Positions 7,697 to 15,814 of a stretch of DNA of 35,931 bases are shown here, in pieces (the first letter of the stretch is position 1; each line of letters starts with the position of its first letter). The position numbers and the translations under genes are program-made. The stretch covers positions 1 to 35,931 of the forward strand of contig JAISFF010000008.1 of assembly GCA_031263725.1 (NCBI GenBank), in the 5' to 3' direction. The notes under the pieces are model-generated. The model saw only the letters and a list, made by a program, of their open reading frames with translations, made no database searches and was not told the DNA's origin. Origin of the DNA: Lysobacteraceae bacterium. GTDB taxonomy: Bacteria; Pseudomonadota; Gammaproteobacteria; Xanthomonadales; Xanthomonadaceae.

Positions 7697-7795
7697 GAGC
7701 AACAAGGTGACTTGTGTCCTCGTTGCCCATCACGACTTACATGCCGTCGTTGCCGATATGGAATCCGGTGTATTCATCGGCCGGCTATTACGATG

Positions 7796-8389
7796 TCAAT
7801 CGAGCACGTCCTGTGCGCTGGCGATGAGCCTCACCGCAGCGGCGATACGTTTCTTGAGCTTGTCACGATCTTGGATCGCATCAGGTTCCAGCGACAACCC
7901 AAAGGGGTTCGCAGCCGTCCAGGCCGTAGCTAGAGTCATAACGACTGTTAACAGGAATTCTGGCGGGAAAGCATTTCCAACGTATCCCGCTTCTCGGGCC
8001 TTGGACAGCGCCAAGACCTTCGCTGCGTGGGAGCTACTGCGTTCTTCAGGACTATTGGTTTTCTGTTCGAGACTGAACCAAGCCAGCAGGCGCATCAGTG
8101 CAGGGTGCGCCATCGAGAAGTCGAACACTCGACCCGCGTATCCACCAAGATCATCCGGCGTGAAGGCCAGATCGTCGTAAGCGGGTACGAGATAGTGGCT
8201 GAGCACGGTGGTAAAGAGCGTCTCCTTGTTCTCGAAATAGATGTAGATCAGGTTCTTGTTGCAACCTGCTGTCTTGGCAATGCGATCGACCCGTGCGCCT
8301 GCAATGCCGTAGGACGAGAACTCGGCCATCGCCGCTTCAAGAATCCGCTCCTTTGTCGCCTCTGCGTTTCGCACCTGTACGCCCGCCAT
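7796..8389 (-). CDS. TetR-family transcriptional repressor
   Basis: The N-terminal TetR HTH is clear: ATKERILEAAMAEFSSYGIAGARVD, then IAKTAGCNKNLIYIYFENKETLFTTVL, where the recognition helix ends in the family's YxYF pattern. The C-terminal ~130 residues are helical ligand-binding sequence. The product from ATG 8389 has 197 residues and AAGGG sits about 8 nt upstream; a TTG at 8410 would add seven residues. It is divergent from the SDR at 8511, with two similar palindromes overlapping the SDR promoter. Repression of that SDR, and probably of itself, with release by a small molecule, is the expected behaviour of the family. Confidence 0.9.
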   Translation of the reverse strand: MAGVQVRNAEATKERILEAAMAEFSSYGIAGARVDRIAKTAGCNKNLIYIYFENKETLFTTVLSHYLVPAYDDLAFTPDDLGGYAGRVFDFSMAHPALMRLLAWFSLEQKTNSPEERSSSHAAKVLALSKAREAGYVGNAFPPEFLLTVVMTLATAWTAANPFGLSLEPDAIQDRDKLKKRIAAAVRLIASAQDVLD

Positions 8390-8426
8390 GAACTTGCCCT
8401 TGGAAATCAAAACGACATCTTAGCAC

Positions 8427-8472
8427 TTGACTAACCGTTTAGATAGATGTATTCTTATGTCTAACTAGTTAG
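8427..8472 (+). promoter_or_regulatory. SDR promoter overlapped by two TetR-type operators
   Basis: TTGACT (8427-8432), a 17-bp spacer and TATTCT (8450-8455) form a good sigma-70-type promoter facing the SDR at 8511. Palindrome CTAACCGTTTAG (8431-8442) overlaps the -35 element. Perfect palindrome CTAACTAGTTAG (8461-8472) lies at the expected start point. Centres are 30 bp apart, about three helical turns, placing both on the same DNA face. Confidence 0.78.
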
Positions 8473-8510
8473 TCATCTCAATCCATCCACACTCACGAGG
8501 AGAACGGAAC

Positions 8511-9356
8511 GTGACACAGCGCACTTGGCTCATCACTGGCATCAGCAGCGGCTTTGGCCGCGAAATGACCTCTCAGCTTCTGGCACGCGGTGATCGCGTC
8601 TTCGGCACCCTGCGTAAGAAAAACGCTGCGGACGACCTCAAGGAAAAATACGGGGACTTGCTCAAGACCTCCGAACTCGACGTGACAGATACGTCGGCGA
8701 TTCATCGGGTCGTGAACGATGCATTTGCCGCCTTCGGCCGGATCGACGTCATCGTCAACAATGCCGGCTATGGCCTGTTCGGCGCGGCAGAGGGCCTGAC
8801 GGACGAGCAAATCCGGCATCAGATCGATACCAATCTGATCGGCCCCATCCAGGTAACGCGCGCAGCTTTGCCGCACCTGCGCGCACAAGGCGGCGGGCGC
8901 ATCCTGGCGCTGTCTACGTATGGTGGCCAGGCCACCTATCCGGGGGCTGCGTTGTATCACGCGAGCAAATGGGGGCTGGAAGGCTTCTTCGATTCGATCT
9001 ATGGCGAGGTCGCCGCATTCAATATCGGGGTGACGATTGTTGAACCCGGCGGCGCTCGCACGGAGTTCCGCAGTACGGCCGGTGATCGGATGGGTGCTGA
9101 TGTGGAGGCATACAAGGGAACCCCGATTGGCATGATCCGAGCTGTTCTCAGCGACCCCGCCCGTGTCCCGAATGGCGATCCGGTCAAGATGGTTGCACTC
9201 ATGATCGGCAGTGTCGAGCAGACGCCTGCTCCCAAGCGCTTGGTTCTCGGCAGCGACTCCTACACGATGATCCAGAAAGCGCTTAGCGAACGTCTAGCAG
9301 TCGTCGAGTCGCAAAAAGAACAGGCTAGCTCGACGGACTTTCCGGCAAGCACCTGA
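8511..9356 (+). CDS. SDR-family oxidoreductase, TetR-controlled
   Basis: This 281-residue SDR has TGISSGFG at 9-16, NNAG at 83-86, catalytic Ser135 and Tyr149-xxx-Lys153 (YHASK). Its tail (SSTDFPAST) belongs to the subgroup often annotated as SDR family oxidoreductase/short-chain dehydrogenase acting on carbonyls. The GTG start at 8511 follows GAGGAG by 8 nt. The upstream intergenic region contains the promoter and the two palindromes described at 8427-8472, so it is inducible by whatever ligand binds the TetR protein. The physiological substrate cannot be deduced. Confidence 0.9.
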   Translation: MTQRTWLITGISSGFGREMTSQLLARGDRVFGTLRKKNAADDLKEKYGDLLKTSELDVTDTSAIHRVVNDAFAAFGRIDVIVNNAGYGLFGAAEGLTDEQIRHQIDTNLIGPIQVTRAALPHLRAQGGGRILALSTYGGQATYPGAALYHASKWGLEGFFDSIYGEVAAFNIGVTIVEPGGARTEFRSTAGDRMGADVEAYKGTPIGMIRAVLSDPARVPNGDPVKMVALMIGSVEQTPAPKRLVLGSDSYTMIQKALSERLAVVESQKEQASSTDFPAST

Positions 9357-9401
9357 TCGAAAGAGCGAGCCATTCCGCAACACTGAGGCCGTGATGTTCG
9401 G

Positions 9402-9429
9402 GGATTCTCCCGTCTTCGACGGGGAATCC
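9402..9429 (+). other. Strong hairpin between two SDR genes
   Basis: GGATTC-T-CCCGTC-TTC-GACGGG-GAATCC folds into a 12-bp stem with a single bulged T and a TTC loop. It lies between the stop of one SDR (9356) and the start of the next (9449). No T-tract follows, so it is not a standard terminator. It may be an mRNA-stabilising or processing element, or an operator. Confidence 0.55.
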
Positions 9430-9448
9430 AGGCTAGAAGGAACTCTGC

Positions 9449-10198
9449 ATGACAACCCTCAACAAAAAAGTTGCTCTTGTCACCGGGTCTGCACGAGGCA
9501 TTGGAAAAGCAATCGTCCAACGCTATGCCGCACTTGGTGCCAGTGTCGTCGTCAACTACGCCAACGGCGAGGAAAGCGCAAAGGAAACGGTTGCGGAGAT
9601 CGTCGGCATGGGGGGAGCGGCCATCGCAGTGCAGGCGGATGTTTCCAAGGTGTCGGACATTGATCGCTTATTCGAGACGACGCTAGAACGATTCGGCCGC
9701 CTCGACATTGTGGTTGCCAATGCAGGGGTCGAGTTGGTCGGCCAATCTGTCCTTGATTTCACAGAGAATGACTACGACCGTCTTTTTGGGGTTAATACGA
9801 AGGGGACGTTCTTCACGCTCCAAAAGGCTGCAAAACACGTAGCTGATAACGGTCGCATCATCTACATAGGTTCCAGCAACACGGCCTATCCGCTACCAGG
9901 CCGAGGGCTTTATGGTGGCAGCAAGATTGCACCACAGTTTTTAGTGGAGGTGCTAGCCAAAGAGATTGGCGCAAGAGGCATCACAGTCAATTCCATTCTT
10001 CCAACTGCGACTGAAGGTGCGGGTGTCTTTGCCACTGAAGTGAAACCGGAGTTCCTGGATTTCATCCGCTCTTTCCGTCCTATGCAGCGCATGGGAACGA
10101 TCGGGGATGTTGCAAATGCAGCGGAATATTTGGCGAGCGACCTCTCTAGCTTTGTTAGTGGACAACATTTGCTCGTCAGCGGGGGCGCTCCTGCTTGA
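9449..10198 (+). CDS. SDR-family oxidoreductase, FabG-like
   Basis: The 249-residue protein carries TGSARGIG at 12-19, ANAG at 90-93, a serine at about 142-143 and Tyr155-xxx-Lys159 (YGGSK). It ends with VSGQHLLVSGGAPA, the usual SDR C-terminal glycine motif. This is the FabG-like 3-oxoacyl reductase/dehydrogenase subgroup with broad substrates. AAGGAA lies 9 nt before the ATG. It is 92 bp downstream of the TetR-controlled SDR on the same strand with a hairpin between them, so cotranscription is possible. It closes the first cargo block; the next gene belongs to the conjugation module. Confidence 0.9.
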   Translation: MTTLNKKVALVTGSARGIGKAIVQRYAALGASVVVNYANGEESAKETVAEIVGMGGAAIAVQADVSKVSDIDRLFETTLERFGRLDIVVANAGVELVGQSVLDFTENDYDRLFGVNTKGTFFTLQKAAKHVADNGRIIYIGSSNTAYPLPGRGLYGGSKIAPQFLVEVLAKEIGARGITVNSILPTATEGAGVFATEVKPEFLDFIRSFRPMQRMGTIGDVANAAEYLASDLSSFVSGQHLLVSGGAPA

Positions 10199-10252
10199 TG
10201 CTTCGTACAGGGAACCTGTGAGACGACACTGGGATGGAGATACTTACAGGTC

Positions 10253-11197
10253 ATGGAAATTCGGCACTTACGTTGTTTCCTCGCAGTCGCTGAAGAACTC
10301 CACTTTGCTCGCGCAGCGGAGCGGCTGCACATTGAACAGTCTCCGCTTTCGCGCGCGATCAAAGAATTGGAAGAAGACCTTGGCGTCCAACTCTTTGTGC
10401 GTACCACGCGCAGCACTCGCTTGACTCGCGCGGGCGCGCTATTTCTGGAGCATGTGCCGCGCGTATTCACCGTGTTGCAGCAAGCGCGCGACAGCGTGAA
10501 GGCTGCCGCCAATGGCTTTCATGGTCAGTTGCGTGTTGCACTTTCTGACGGCATCCCGCCGTCGCGCTTCTCGACTTTCCTGGCGTTGTGCCGTCAAGAG
10601 GAGCCGGAGATCGAGATACGCCTGTCCGAAGTTCCATTGGCACAGCAGATCAAAGGACTGCACGAAGACTTGTACGACGTAGGGTTCGCACGATCGGATG
10701 AAGTCGGCGATGGCATCATTGCCGAAGCTGCCTGGACCGATCCCTTGGTGGTCGCGGTTCCTGCTCGTCATCCTCTGCTGACGTACAAGCGCATCCCTCT
10801 GGAAGAACTGCTGCGCTATCCGTTGGTGCTTGGAGATCCGCAGATGTGCGAAGGCTATGTACGTCAGATAGAGCGCGTGCTGCGGAAGGCAGACCAAGAG
10901 CCGTTGATCGCCGAACGAGTGGTTTCCACCGATCTGATGATGGCGCTGGTAGCAGCAGGATTTGCCTTGGGCTTGGCGGGTGCTTCGCAAGTCACCAACA
11001 GCCGCGAGCTAGGCGTCGTAGCTCGGCCGCTGGCTGGCCGAATGCCGGTGTTGACCACGTATCTGCTGCGCTTGGACAACGAGCCAACCGAAGCACTGGC
11101 TCGCTTTGTAGAAAGGATAAACGCCATCGAGTTGCCTTCTGCGAAGAAGCCTGCCGTACTGCCTGACCTCGATGCTTCGGAGGAAATCGAACCATGA
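10253..11197 (+). CDS. LysR-type regulator of the conjugation module
   Basis: The protein (314 residues) has a LysR HTH at about 1-60 (EIRHLRCFLAVAEELHFARAAERLHIEQSPLSRAIKELEEDLG) and a complete effector domain. LysR genes sit at this place, before the EexN lipoprotein and traG, in Tn4371-like ICEs (traR). It is therefore taken as part of the transfer backbone rather than the cargo. The stop overlaps the EexN start as ATGA, so the two are coupled. An inverted repeat ACAGG-gaa-CCTGT at 10207-10219 lies 34 bp upstream and may be involved in control. Regulation of transfer genes is inferred from context. Confidence 0.87.
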   Translation: MEIRHLRCFLAVAEELHFARAAERLHIEQSPLSRAIKELEEDLGVQLFVRTTRSTRLTRAGALFLEHVPRVFTVLQQARDSVKAAANGFHGQLRVALSDGIPPSRFSTFLALCRQEEPEIEIRLSEVPLAQQIKGLHEDLYDVGFARSDEVGDGIIAEAAWTDPLVVAVPARHPLLTYKRIPLEELLRYPLVLGDPQMCEGYVRQIERVLRKADQEPLIAERVVSTDLMMALVAAGFALGLAGASQVTNSRELGVVARPLAGRMPVLTTYLLRLDNEPTEALARFVERINAIELPSAKKPAVLPDLDASEEIEP

Positions 11198-11442
11198 ACA
11201 AGATCATGCTGGTTGCCCTTGCCGTGGTACTGACCGGATGCGGCAAGGCTCCGCCAACTGAGACGGTGGAAGCACTTGCCGCCAATCCGGAACGATTGAA
11301 AGAGCTGCGCGAGCAGTGCAAGACGGATCGCGCCAAGCTGGGCGATGAACTCTGCAATCGAGTGGCCGAGGCGACGAATCGGCGATTCTTCGGGGATGGC
11401 AAGACGCCGTACACACCACCGAAGGACCCACCAAAGTTCTGA
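11194..11442 (+). CDS. EexN-family entry-exclusion lipoprotein (copy 1)
   Basis: An 82-residue lipoprotein with signal peptide MNKIMLVALAVVLTGC; lipobox LTGC, with Cys16 as the lipidated residue. The mature part (ETVEALAANPERLKELREQCKTD ... LCNRVAEATNRRFFG) is the short helical pattern of EexN/TrbK-like proteins, with two further cysteines. Such proteins block uptake of a second related element by cells that already carry one. Translation is coupled to the LysR gene by an ATGA overlap. A terminator follows at 11484. A related lipoprotein is encoded at 19002-19295. Confidence 0.88.
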   Translation: MNKIMLVALAVVLTGCGKAPPTETVEALAANPERLKELREQCKTDRAKLGDELCNRVAEATNRRFFGDGKTPYTPPKDPPKF

Positions 11443-11483
11443 TCGTTGTAGATTCGCGCGAAACTTCGAGTTCCTAACCCCAT

Positions 11484-11517
11484 ACGCCGCAACGCGCTGC
11501 CGCCTGCGGCGTTTTTC
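11484..11517 (+). terminator. Rho-independent terminator after LysR-EexN
   Basis: The arms ACGCCGCA (11484-11491) and TGCGGCGT (11505-11512) are followed by a TTTTT run (11512-11516). It lies 41 bp past the EexN stop and separates the LysR-EexN unit from the traG-trb operon. Confidence 0.85.
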
Positions 11518-11571
11518 GTTCGTTCGCCCCTACGCGAAATCTTGCTTTTTTCTCGATATTTATTCCGATAA

Positions 11572-11635
11572 CGGTCTTTGACCGGCCCTCGATCTGGCTC
11601 CGATCCTCGCGTGTACGGCACGCACTTGTGCCGTA
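11572..11635 (+). promoter_or_regulatory. traG leader with two inverted repeats
   Basis: CGGTC-TTT-GACCG (11572-11584) and a perfect 8-bp repeat TACGGCAC-GCACTT-GTGCCGTA (11614-11635) lie in the 150 bp between the terminator and traG. The second ends 28 bp before the ATG. The region is AT-richer than the operon (CTTGCTTTTTTCTCGATATT), so it should contain the traG-trb promoter. The repeats are candidate operators or leader hairpins; the cognate regulator is not proven. Confidence 0.55.
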
Positions 11636-11663
11636 AGCCGCACAGGAGAAATCGGAGGCCGAG

Positions 11664-13667
11664 ATGCAAGGTCAAGGCGTGCTGTTCGGGCAAGTTGCCG
11701 TTGTCTTCGGCATTGTGATCGCAGGTGTATGGGCCGCGACGCAATGGACGGCCGCGGCCTTGGGCTACCAGCTACGCCTTGGCTCGCCGTGGTTCGATTG
11801 GTTCGGGACACCGATCTATCACCCGTGGCAACTGTTCCCGTGGTGGTTCGCTTACGACGCCTACGCGCCACGCATCTTCAACATCGGTGGCGCGATCGCA
11901 GGCGGCAGCGGACTCGTGGCCGTGGCGGTTGCCATCGTCCTATCGGTGTGGCGCTCGCGGCAATCGAAGCTGGTCACGACCTACGGCTCGGCACGTTGGG
12001 CCGTAGCCGCTGACATTCGCAAGGCCGGCCTTGACAGGCCGGCCGGCGTGTTCCTTGGACTGCACCGCGGCCAATACCTGCGGCACGAAGGCCCGGAACA
12101 CGTCCTGACCTTCGCGCCGACGCGCTCCGGCAAGGGCGTCGGCCTGGTGGTGCCGACGCTGTTGAGTTGGCCGGCGTCCACCGTCATCCACGACATCAAA
12201 GGCGAGAACTGGCAGATCACCGCCGGCTGGCGTTCGCGCTTCTCGCACTGCCTACTGTTCAACCCGACCGATGCGAAGTCGGCGGCGTACAACCCGCTGC
12301 TAGAGGTTCGGCGCGGCGTGCATGAAGTGCGCGACGTGCAGAACATCGCGGACATTCTGGTCGATCCAGAAGGCGCGCTCGAACGCCGCAACCATTGGGA
12401 GAAGACTTCGCACGCGCTGCTGGTCGGCGCCATCCTGCATGTGCTGTACGCCGGCGAGGACAAGACGCTGCGCGGCGTCGCCAACTTCCTGTCTGATCCC
12501 GCGTGCCCGTTCGAGCTGACGCTGCACCAGATGATGACGACGCGGCATCTCGGCGAGGTGCCGCATCCCGTCGTCGCGTCCGCCGCGCGCGAGGTGTTGA
12601 ACAAGTCGGACAACGAGCGGTCGGGCGTGCTGTCCACGGCCATGTCGTTCCTCGGCCTGTACCGCGATCCCACGGTGGCCGAAGTCACGTCGCGCTGCGA
12701 CTGGCGCATCGCCGACCTGATCGCGTCCGAGCATCCCGTTTCGCTGTATCTGGTCGTGCCGCCGTCCGACATAAGCCGCACAAAGCCGCTGGTGCGCCTG
12801 ATCCTCAACCAGATCGGCCGGCGGCTCACCGAATCACTCGATGGCAGCGACGGCATAGCACGTCGCCACAAGCTGCTGTTGATGCTCGACGAGTTCTCCG
12901 CGCTGGGCCGGCTCGACTTCTTCGAGACGGCGCTGGCGTTCATGGCCGGCTACGGCATCCGCAGCTTCCTCATCGCGCAGTCGCTCAACCAGATCGACAA
13001 AGCCTACGGCCAGAACCATTCAATCCTCGACAACTGCCATGTGCGCGTGACGTTCGCCACCAACGACGAACGCACCGCCAAGCGCATCTCCGAAACGCTC
13101 GGCACCGCGACCGAGCTGCGCGCGCAGCGCAACTATGCCGGCCACCGACTCGCGCCGTGGCTGGGCCACCTGATGGTGTCGCGCCAGGAAACCGCGCGTC
13201 CGCTGCTGACGCCGGGCGAAGTGATGCAGCTCCCGCCCGACGACGCCGTGGTGATGGTGTCCAGCGTGGCACCGATCCGCGCGAAGAAGCTGCGCTACTA
13301 CGCCGACGCCAATTTCAAGCGCCGCGTGCTGCCGCCACCGGCGCTTGCTGCCGGGCGCTATGCCGACGCACCGCCCCCGCGGCCGGACGACTGGAGCGGG
13401 CTGGCTATTCCTGCCGTTCCAGCCGCGCCCGCGGCCGTGGGCCTAGCTGCCATCGACACGGGCACCACGGATGGCGGTGGGCCGCGCCGGCAGCCGGAGC
13501 TATCCGAAGTTGCCGCCTACGACCCCGAACAGCAGCCGGCCGACAACGACCTGGCGCTGCTCGATGACGACGACCTGCCGTTGCCGCTTCCTCGCCAACT
13601 CGATCCGGCCATGCAACGCACGGCTCGGCTGGCGTCCCTCGACCAACAGGACGGGATCGAGCTATGA
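11664..13667 (+). CDS. TraG/VirD4 coupling protein
   Basis: TraG is the inner-membrane ATPase that hands the relaxase-DNA complex to the mating channel. The 667-residue protein has two N-terminal membrane segments (about 7-27 and 74-95). Walker A is APTRSGKGVG at 151-160, and Walker B is LLLMLDEFSALGRL with Asp409 and Glu410. The C-terminal ~120 residues are proline/alanine-rich and acidic, a variable tail common in this family. CGGAGG lies 6 nt before the ATG. The stop overlaps the next gene (copG) as ATGA. It starts a run of transfer genes on one strand extending to 23932. Confidence 0.95.
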   Translation: MQGQGVLFGQVAVVFGIVIAGVWAATQWTAAALGYQLRLGSPWFDWFGTPIYHPWQLFPWWFAYDAYAPRIFNIGGAIAGGSGLVAVAVAIVLSVWRSRQSKLVTTYGSARWAVAADIRKAGLDRPAGVFLGLHRGQYLRHEGPEHVLTFAPTRSGKGVGLVVPTLLSWPASTVIHDIKGENWQITAGWRSRFSHCLLFNPTDAKSAAYNPLLEVRRGVHEVRDVQNIADILVDPEGALERRNHWEKTSHALLVGAILHVLYAGEDKTLRGVANFLSDPACPFELTLHQMMTTRHLGEVPHPVVASAAREVLNKSDNERSGVLSTAMSFLGLYRDPTVAEVTSRCDWRIADLIASEHPVSLYLVVPPSDISRTKPLVRLILNQIGRRLTESLDGSDGIARRHKLLLMLDEFSALGRLDFFETALAFMAGYGIRSFLIAQSLNQIDKAYGQNHSILDNCHVRVTFATNDERTAKRISETLGTATELRAQRNYAGHRLAPWLGHLMVSRQETARPLLTPGEVMQLPPDDAVVMVSSVAPIRAKKLRYYADANFKRRVLPPPALAAGRYADAPPPRPDDWSGLAIPAVPAAPAAVGLAAIDTGTTDGGGPRRQPELSEVAAYDPEQQPADNDLALLDDDDLPLPLPRQLDPAMQRTARLASLDQQDGIEL

Positions 13668-14128
13668 GCCAGTACCGCCTCAACCTGTTCATTCCGCACG
13701 AGCACGCCAAGCGCCTCGACGAACTAGCCGCGAAGAAAGGCGTATCGAAGTCGTCGATAGTTGCTGCCGCGCTTGCGTCTTGGCTTTCGCCCGATGCGGG
13801 CGACCAGCGCGAGGCCGCCATCGCCAAGCGGCTCGATCGGCTGACGCGCCAGTTCGAGAAGCTGGAGCGCGACCAGAACATCGCGATCGAGACGCTGGCG
13901 CTGTTCGTCCGCTACTTCCTGACGGTCAGCACGCCGGTTCCGGAGGCGCATCAGGACGCGGCACGCGCGCAGGGCAAGGCACGCTTCGAGCAGTTCGTCG
14001 AACAACTCGGCCGCCACCTGATGCGCGGCCGCAGTCTCGTGCGCGACGTGGTGGAGGAACTGAATCCCGACACCGCGCGGCTGGACGACGCGGCGGCCCT
14101 GGCCGAGGCGCAGGAGCGTGCCACATGA
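13664..14128 (+). CDS. CopG-family ribbon-helix-helix protein
   Basis: The first 45 residues (YRLNLFIPHEHAKRLDELAAKKGVSKSSIVAAALASWL) are a ribbon-helix-helix DNA-binding unit. A long helical C-terminal part follows (AIAKRLDRLTRQFEKLERDQNIAIETLALFVRYFLT). The product has 154 residues. A CopG-like gene between traG and trbB is a constant feature of trb-type ICEs. It may repress the operon or help assemble the relaxosome, but the role is not established. Both ends overlap their neighbours by 4 bp, so it is translated as part of the operon. Confidence 0.88.
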   Translation: MSQYRLNLFIPHEHAKRLDELAAKKGVSKSSIVAAALASWLSPDAGDQREAAIAKRLDRLTRQFEKLERDQNIAIETLALFVRYFLTVSTPVPEAHQDAARAQGKARFEQFVEQLGRHLMRGRSLVRDVVEELNPDTARLDDAAALAEAQERAT

Positions 14129-15153
14129 GCGCGCAACCGCAGTCCTTCGCCACCACGTCGCTCGACCGGCGCATCCGCATGTTGCGCACGGCGATGGGGC
14201 CGCTGATCGCCGCCGCGTTGGAAGACCCGGACGTGGTGGAAATCATGCTCAACCCCGACCGCACGCTATGGGTCGATCGCCTGTCGTCGGGGCGTGCGCC
14301 GATGGGCGCGGAGCTGTCCGAGGAAGATGGCGAACGCATCATCCGCCTGGTCGCCGCGCACGTCGGCGCAGAAGTACATCGCGGCCAGCCGTTGCTGACC
14401 GCCGAGCTGCCGGAGACCGGCGAACGCTTCGAGGGCATCCTGCCGCCGGCGGCTCCGGGGCCGGCCTTCGCGCTGCGCAAGCGTGCGGTTGGTGTCATTC
14501 CGCTGGATCGCTACGTCACCGACGGGATGATGAGCGTCGAGCAGGCCGCGTTCCTGCGCGGCGCGGTACGCGAGCGGCAGAACATCCTCGTCGCCGGCGG
14601 CACCAGCACCGGCAAGACCACGCTCGCCAATGCCTTGCTCGCGGAAATCGCTGCCACCGGCGACCGCGTGCTGGTGCTCGAAGACACGGTGGAGCTGCAA
14701 TGCGCGGCGCGCGACCACGTACCGCTGCGCACGCGCGCAGGCGTCGTCTCGATGACCGAGCTGGTGCGCGCCACGATGCGCCTGCGTCCCGATCGCGTGA
14801 TCGTCGGCGAGGTGCGCGGCGGCGAGGCGCTGGATCTCATCAAGGTGTGGGGCACCGGCCATCCCGGCGGCATCGCCACGATCCATGCCGGTTCCGCGCC
14901 GGGCGCGCTGCTGCGCCTGGAGCAACTGATCCTCGAAGTCGCGGTGAACCCGCCGCGGGCGCTGGTCGCCGAAGCGGTCAACGTCGTCATCCACATCGCC
15001 GGCCGCGGCCGGCGCCGTCGCATCGAAAGCATCGCCCGCGTCCTCGGCTTCGACGGCGTGGGCTACCGCCTCGCGGACGCGCTGGAGCCATCACCGCATC
15101 CAGAGCTGCCGCTGTCTTTCCCGTCCCCCAACCACCTTGGAGAACTGCCATGA
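14125..15153 (+). CDS. TrbB, secretion ATPase of the VirB11 family
   Basis: TrbB (342 residues) is the hexameric traffic ATPase at the cytoplasmic base of the mating-pair-formation apparatus. The N-terminal domain contains DPDVVEIMLNPDRTLWVDR. Walker A is GGTSTGKT with Lys164, the Asp box is LVLEDTVELQ, and Walker B/His box is IVGEVRGGEALDLIKVWGTG followed by GGIATIHAG. All catalytic motifs are intact. It overlaps copG and is followed by trbC with an ATGA overlap. Confidence 0.96.
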   Translation: MSAQPQSFATTSLDRRIRMLRTAMGPLIAAALEDPDVVEIMLNPDRTLWVDRLSSGRAPMGAELSEEDGERIIRLVAAHVGAEVHRGQPLLTAELPETGERFEGILPPAAPGPAFALRKRAVGVIPLDRYVTDGMMSVEQAAFLRGAVRERQNILVAGGTSTGKTTLANALLAEIAATGDRVLVLEDTVELQCAARDHVPLRTRAGVVSMTELVRATMRLRPDRVIVGEVRGGEALDLIKVWGTGHPGGIATIHAGSAPGALLRLEQLILEVAVNPPRALVAEAVNVVIHIAGRGRRRRIESIARVLGFDGVGYRLADALEPSPHPELPLSFPSPNHLGELP

Positions 15154-15533
15154 CACAGATGCAAGTCACTGCTTTCCGCTTTTCCGTAAATCCGGTTTCG
15201 TGCCTTGCGCGCCTGCGCCGCCTGGCCGCGCCGGCGCACAACGGCCTCTTGCTGGCCGCCGTCATGTTGATGACGGCCGGCACGGCGAAGGCGTCCGGTT
15301 CGTCGATGCCGTGGGAAACGCCGCTGCAATCCATCCTCGACTCCATCCAGGGACCAGTCTCCAAGATCATCGCGGTCATCATCATCATTTCGACCGGCCT
15401 GGCACTGGCCTTCGGCGACACCAGCGGCGGATTCCGCAAGCTCATCCAGATCGTGTTCGGGTTGAGCATCGCCTTCGCGGCGTCGAGCTTCTTCCTGTCG
15501 TTCTTCAGCTTCTCCGGTGGGGCTGTCGTATGA
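15150..15533 (+). CDS. TrbC, prepilin of the conjugative pilus
   Basis: This 127-residue VirB2-like pilin precursor has a long N-terminal leader; ALLLAAVMLMTAGTAKASG-like sequence ends near residue 48. Two hydrophobic segments follow, ISKIIAVIIIISTGLALAFG-like at about 70-90 and IQIVFGLSIAFAASSFFLSF at about 98-118. In IncP systems TraF trims and cyclises this protein, and the matching peptidase gene is at 1336. GGAG lies 6 nt before the ATG. It overlaps trbD by ATGA. Confidence 0.93.
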   Translation: MTQMQVTAFRFSVNPVSCLARLRRLAAPAHNGLLLAAVMLMTAGTAKASGSSMPWETPLQSILDSIQGPVSKIIAVIIIISTGLALAFGDTSGGFRKLIQIVFGLSIAFAASSFFLSFFSFSGGAVV

Positions 15534-15799
15534 GCACGGTCAACGACCTGCCAGGCTTCGAGGTGCCGCTGCACCGCTCGCTGACCGAGCCGATCCTGAT
15601 GGGGGGCGCCCCGCGCACCGTGGCGATCGCCAACGGCACGCTGGCCGGCGCCGTGGGCTTGGGCCTGCAACTCTGGATTCCCGGTGTTGTGCTCTGGATC
15701 GTCGGCCATTCGCTGGCGGTATGGGGTGCGCGCGTCGATCCGCAGTTCATGCAGGTATTCGCCAGGCATCTCCGGCACAAGCCGCTGCTGGACGTGTGA
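15530..15799 (+). CDS. TrbD, VirB3-like inner-membrane protein
   Basis: TrbD (89 residues) is the VirB3 homologue that links the pilin to the TrbE ATPase. It opens with the conserved PLHRSLTEPILMGGAPR and contains paired membrane segments at about 32-63 (VAIANGTLAGAVGLGLQLWIP and VVLWIVGHSLAVWGA). It ends in a basic tail (RHLRHKPLLDV). Length and motif are standard. It overlaps trbC by ATGA and precedes trbE by 15 bp. Confidence 0.93.
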   Translation: MSTVNDLPGFEVPLHRSLTEPILMGGAPRTVAIANGTLAGAVGLGLQLWIPGVVLWIVGHSLAVWGARVDPQFMQVFARHLRHKPLLDV

Positions 15800-15814
15800 C
15801 GGGGAGACGCCGCG

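Noticed and set aside
14118..15149. Long alternative frame over trbB continuing into trbC
   Set aside because: It is the arginine-rich shadow of trbB. Only the part from ATG 15150 codes for TrbC.
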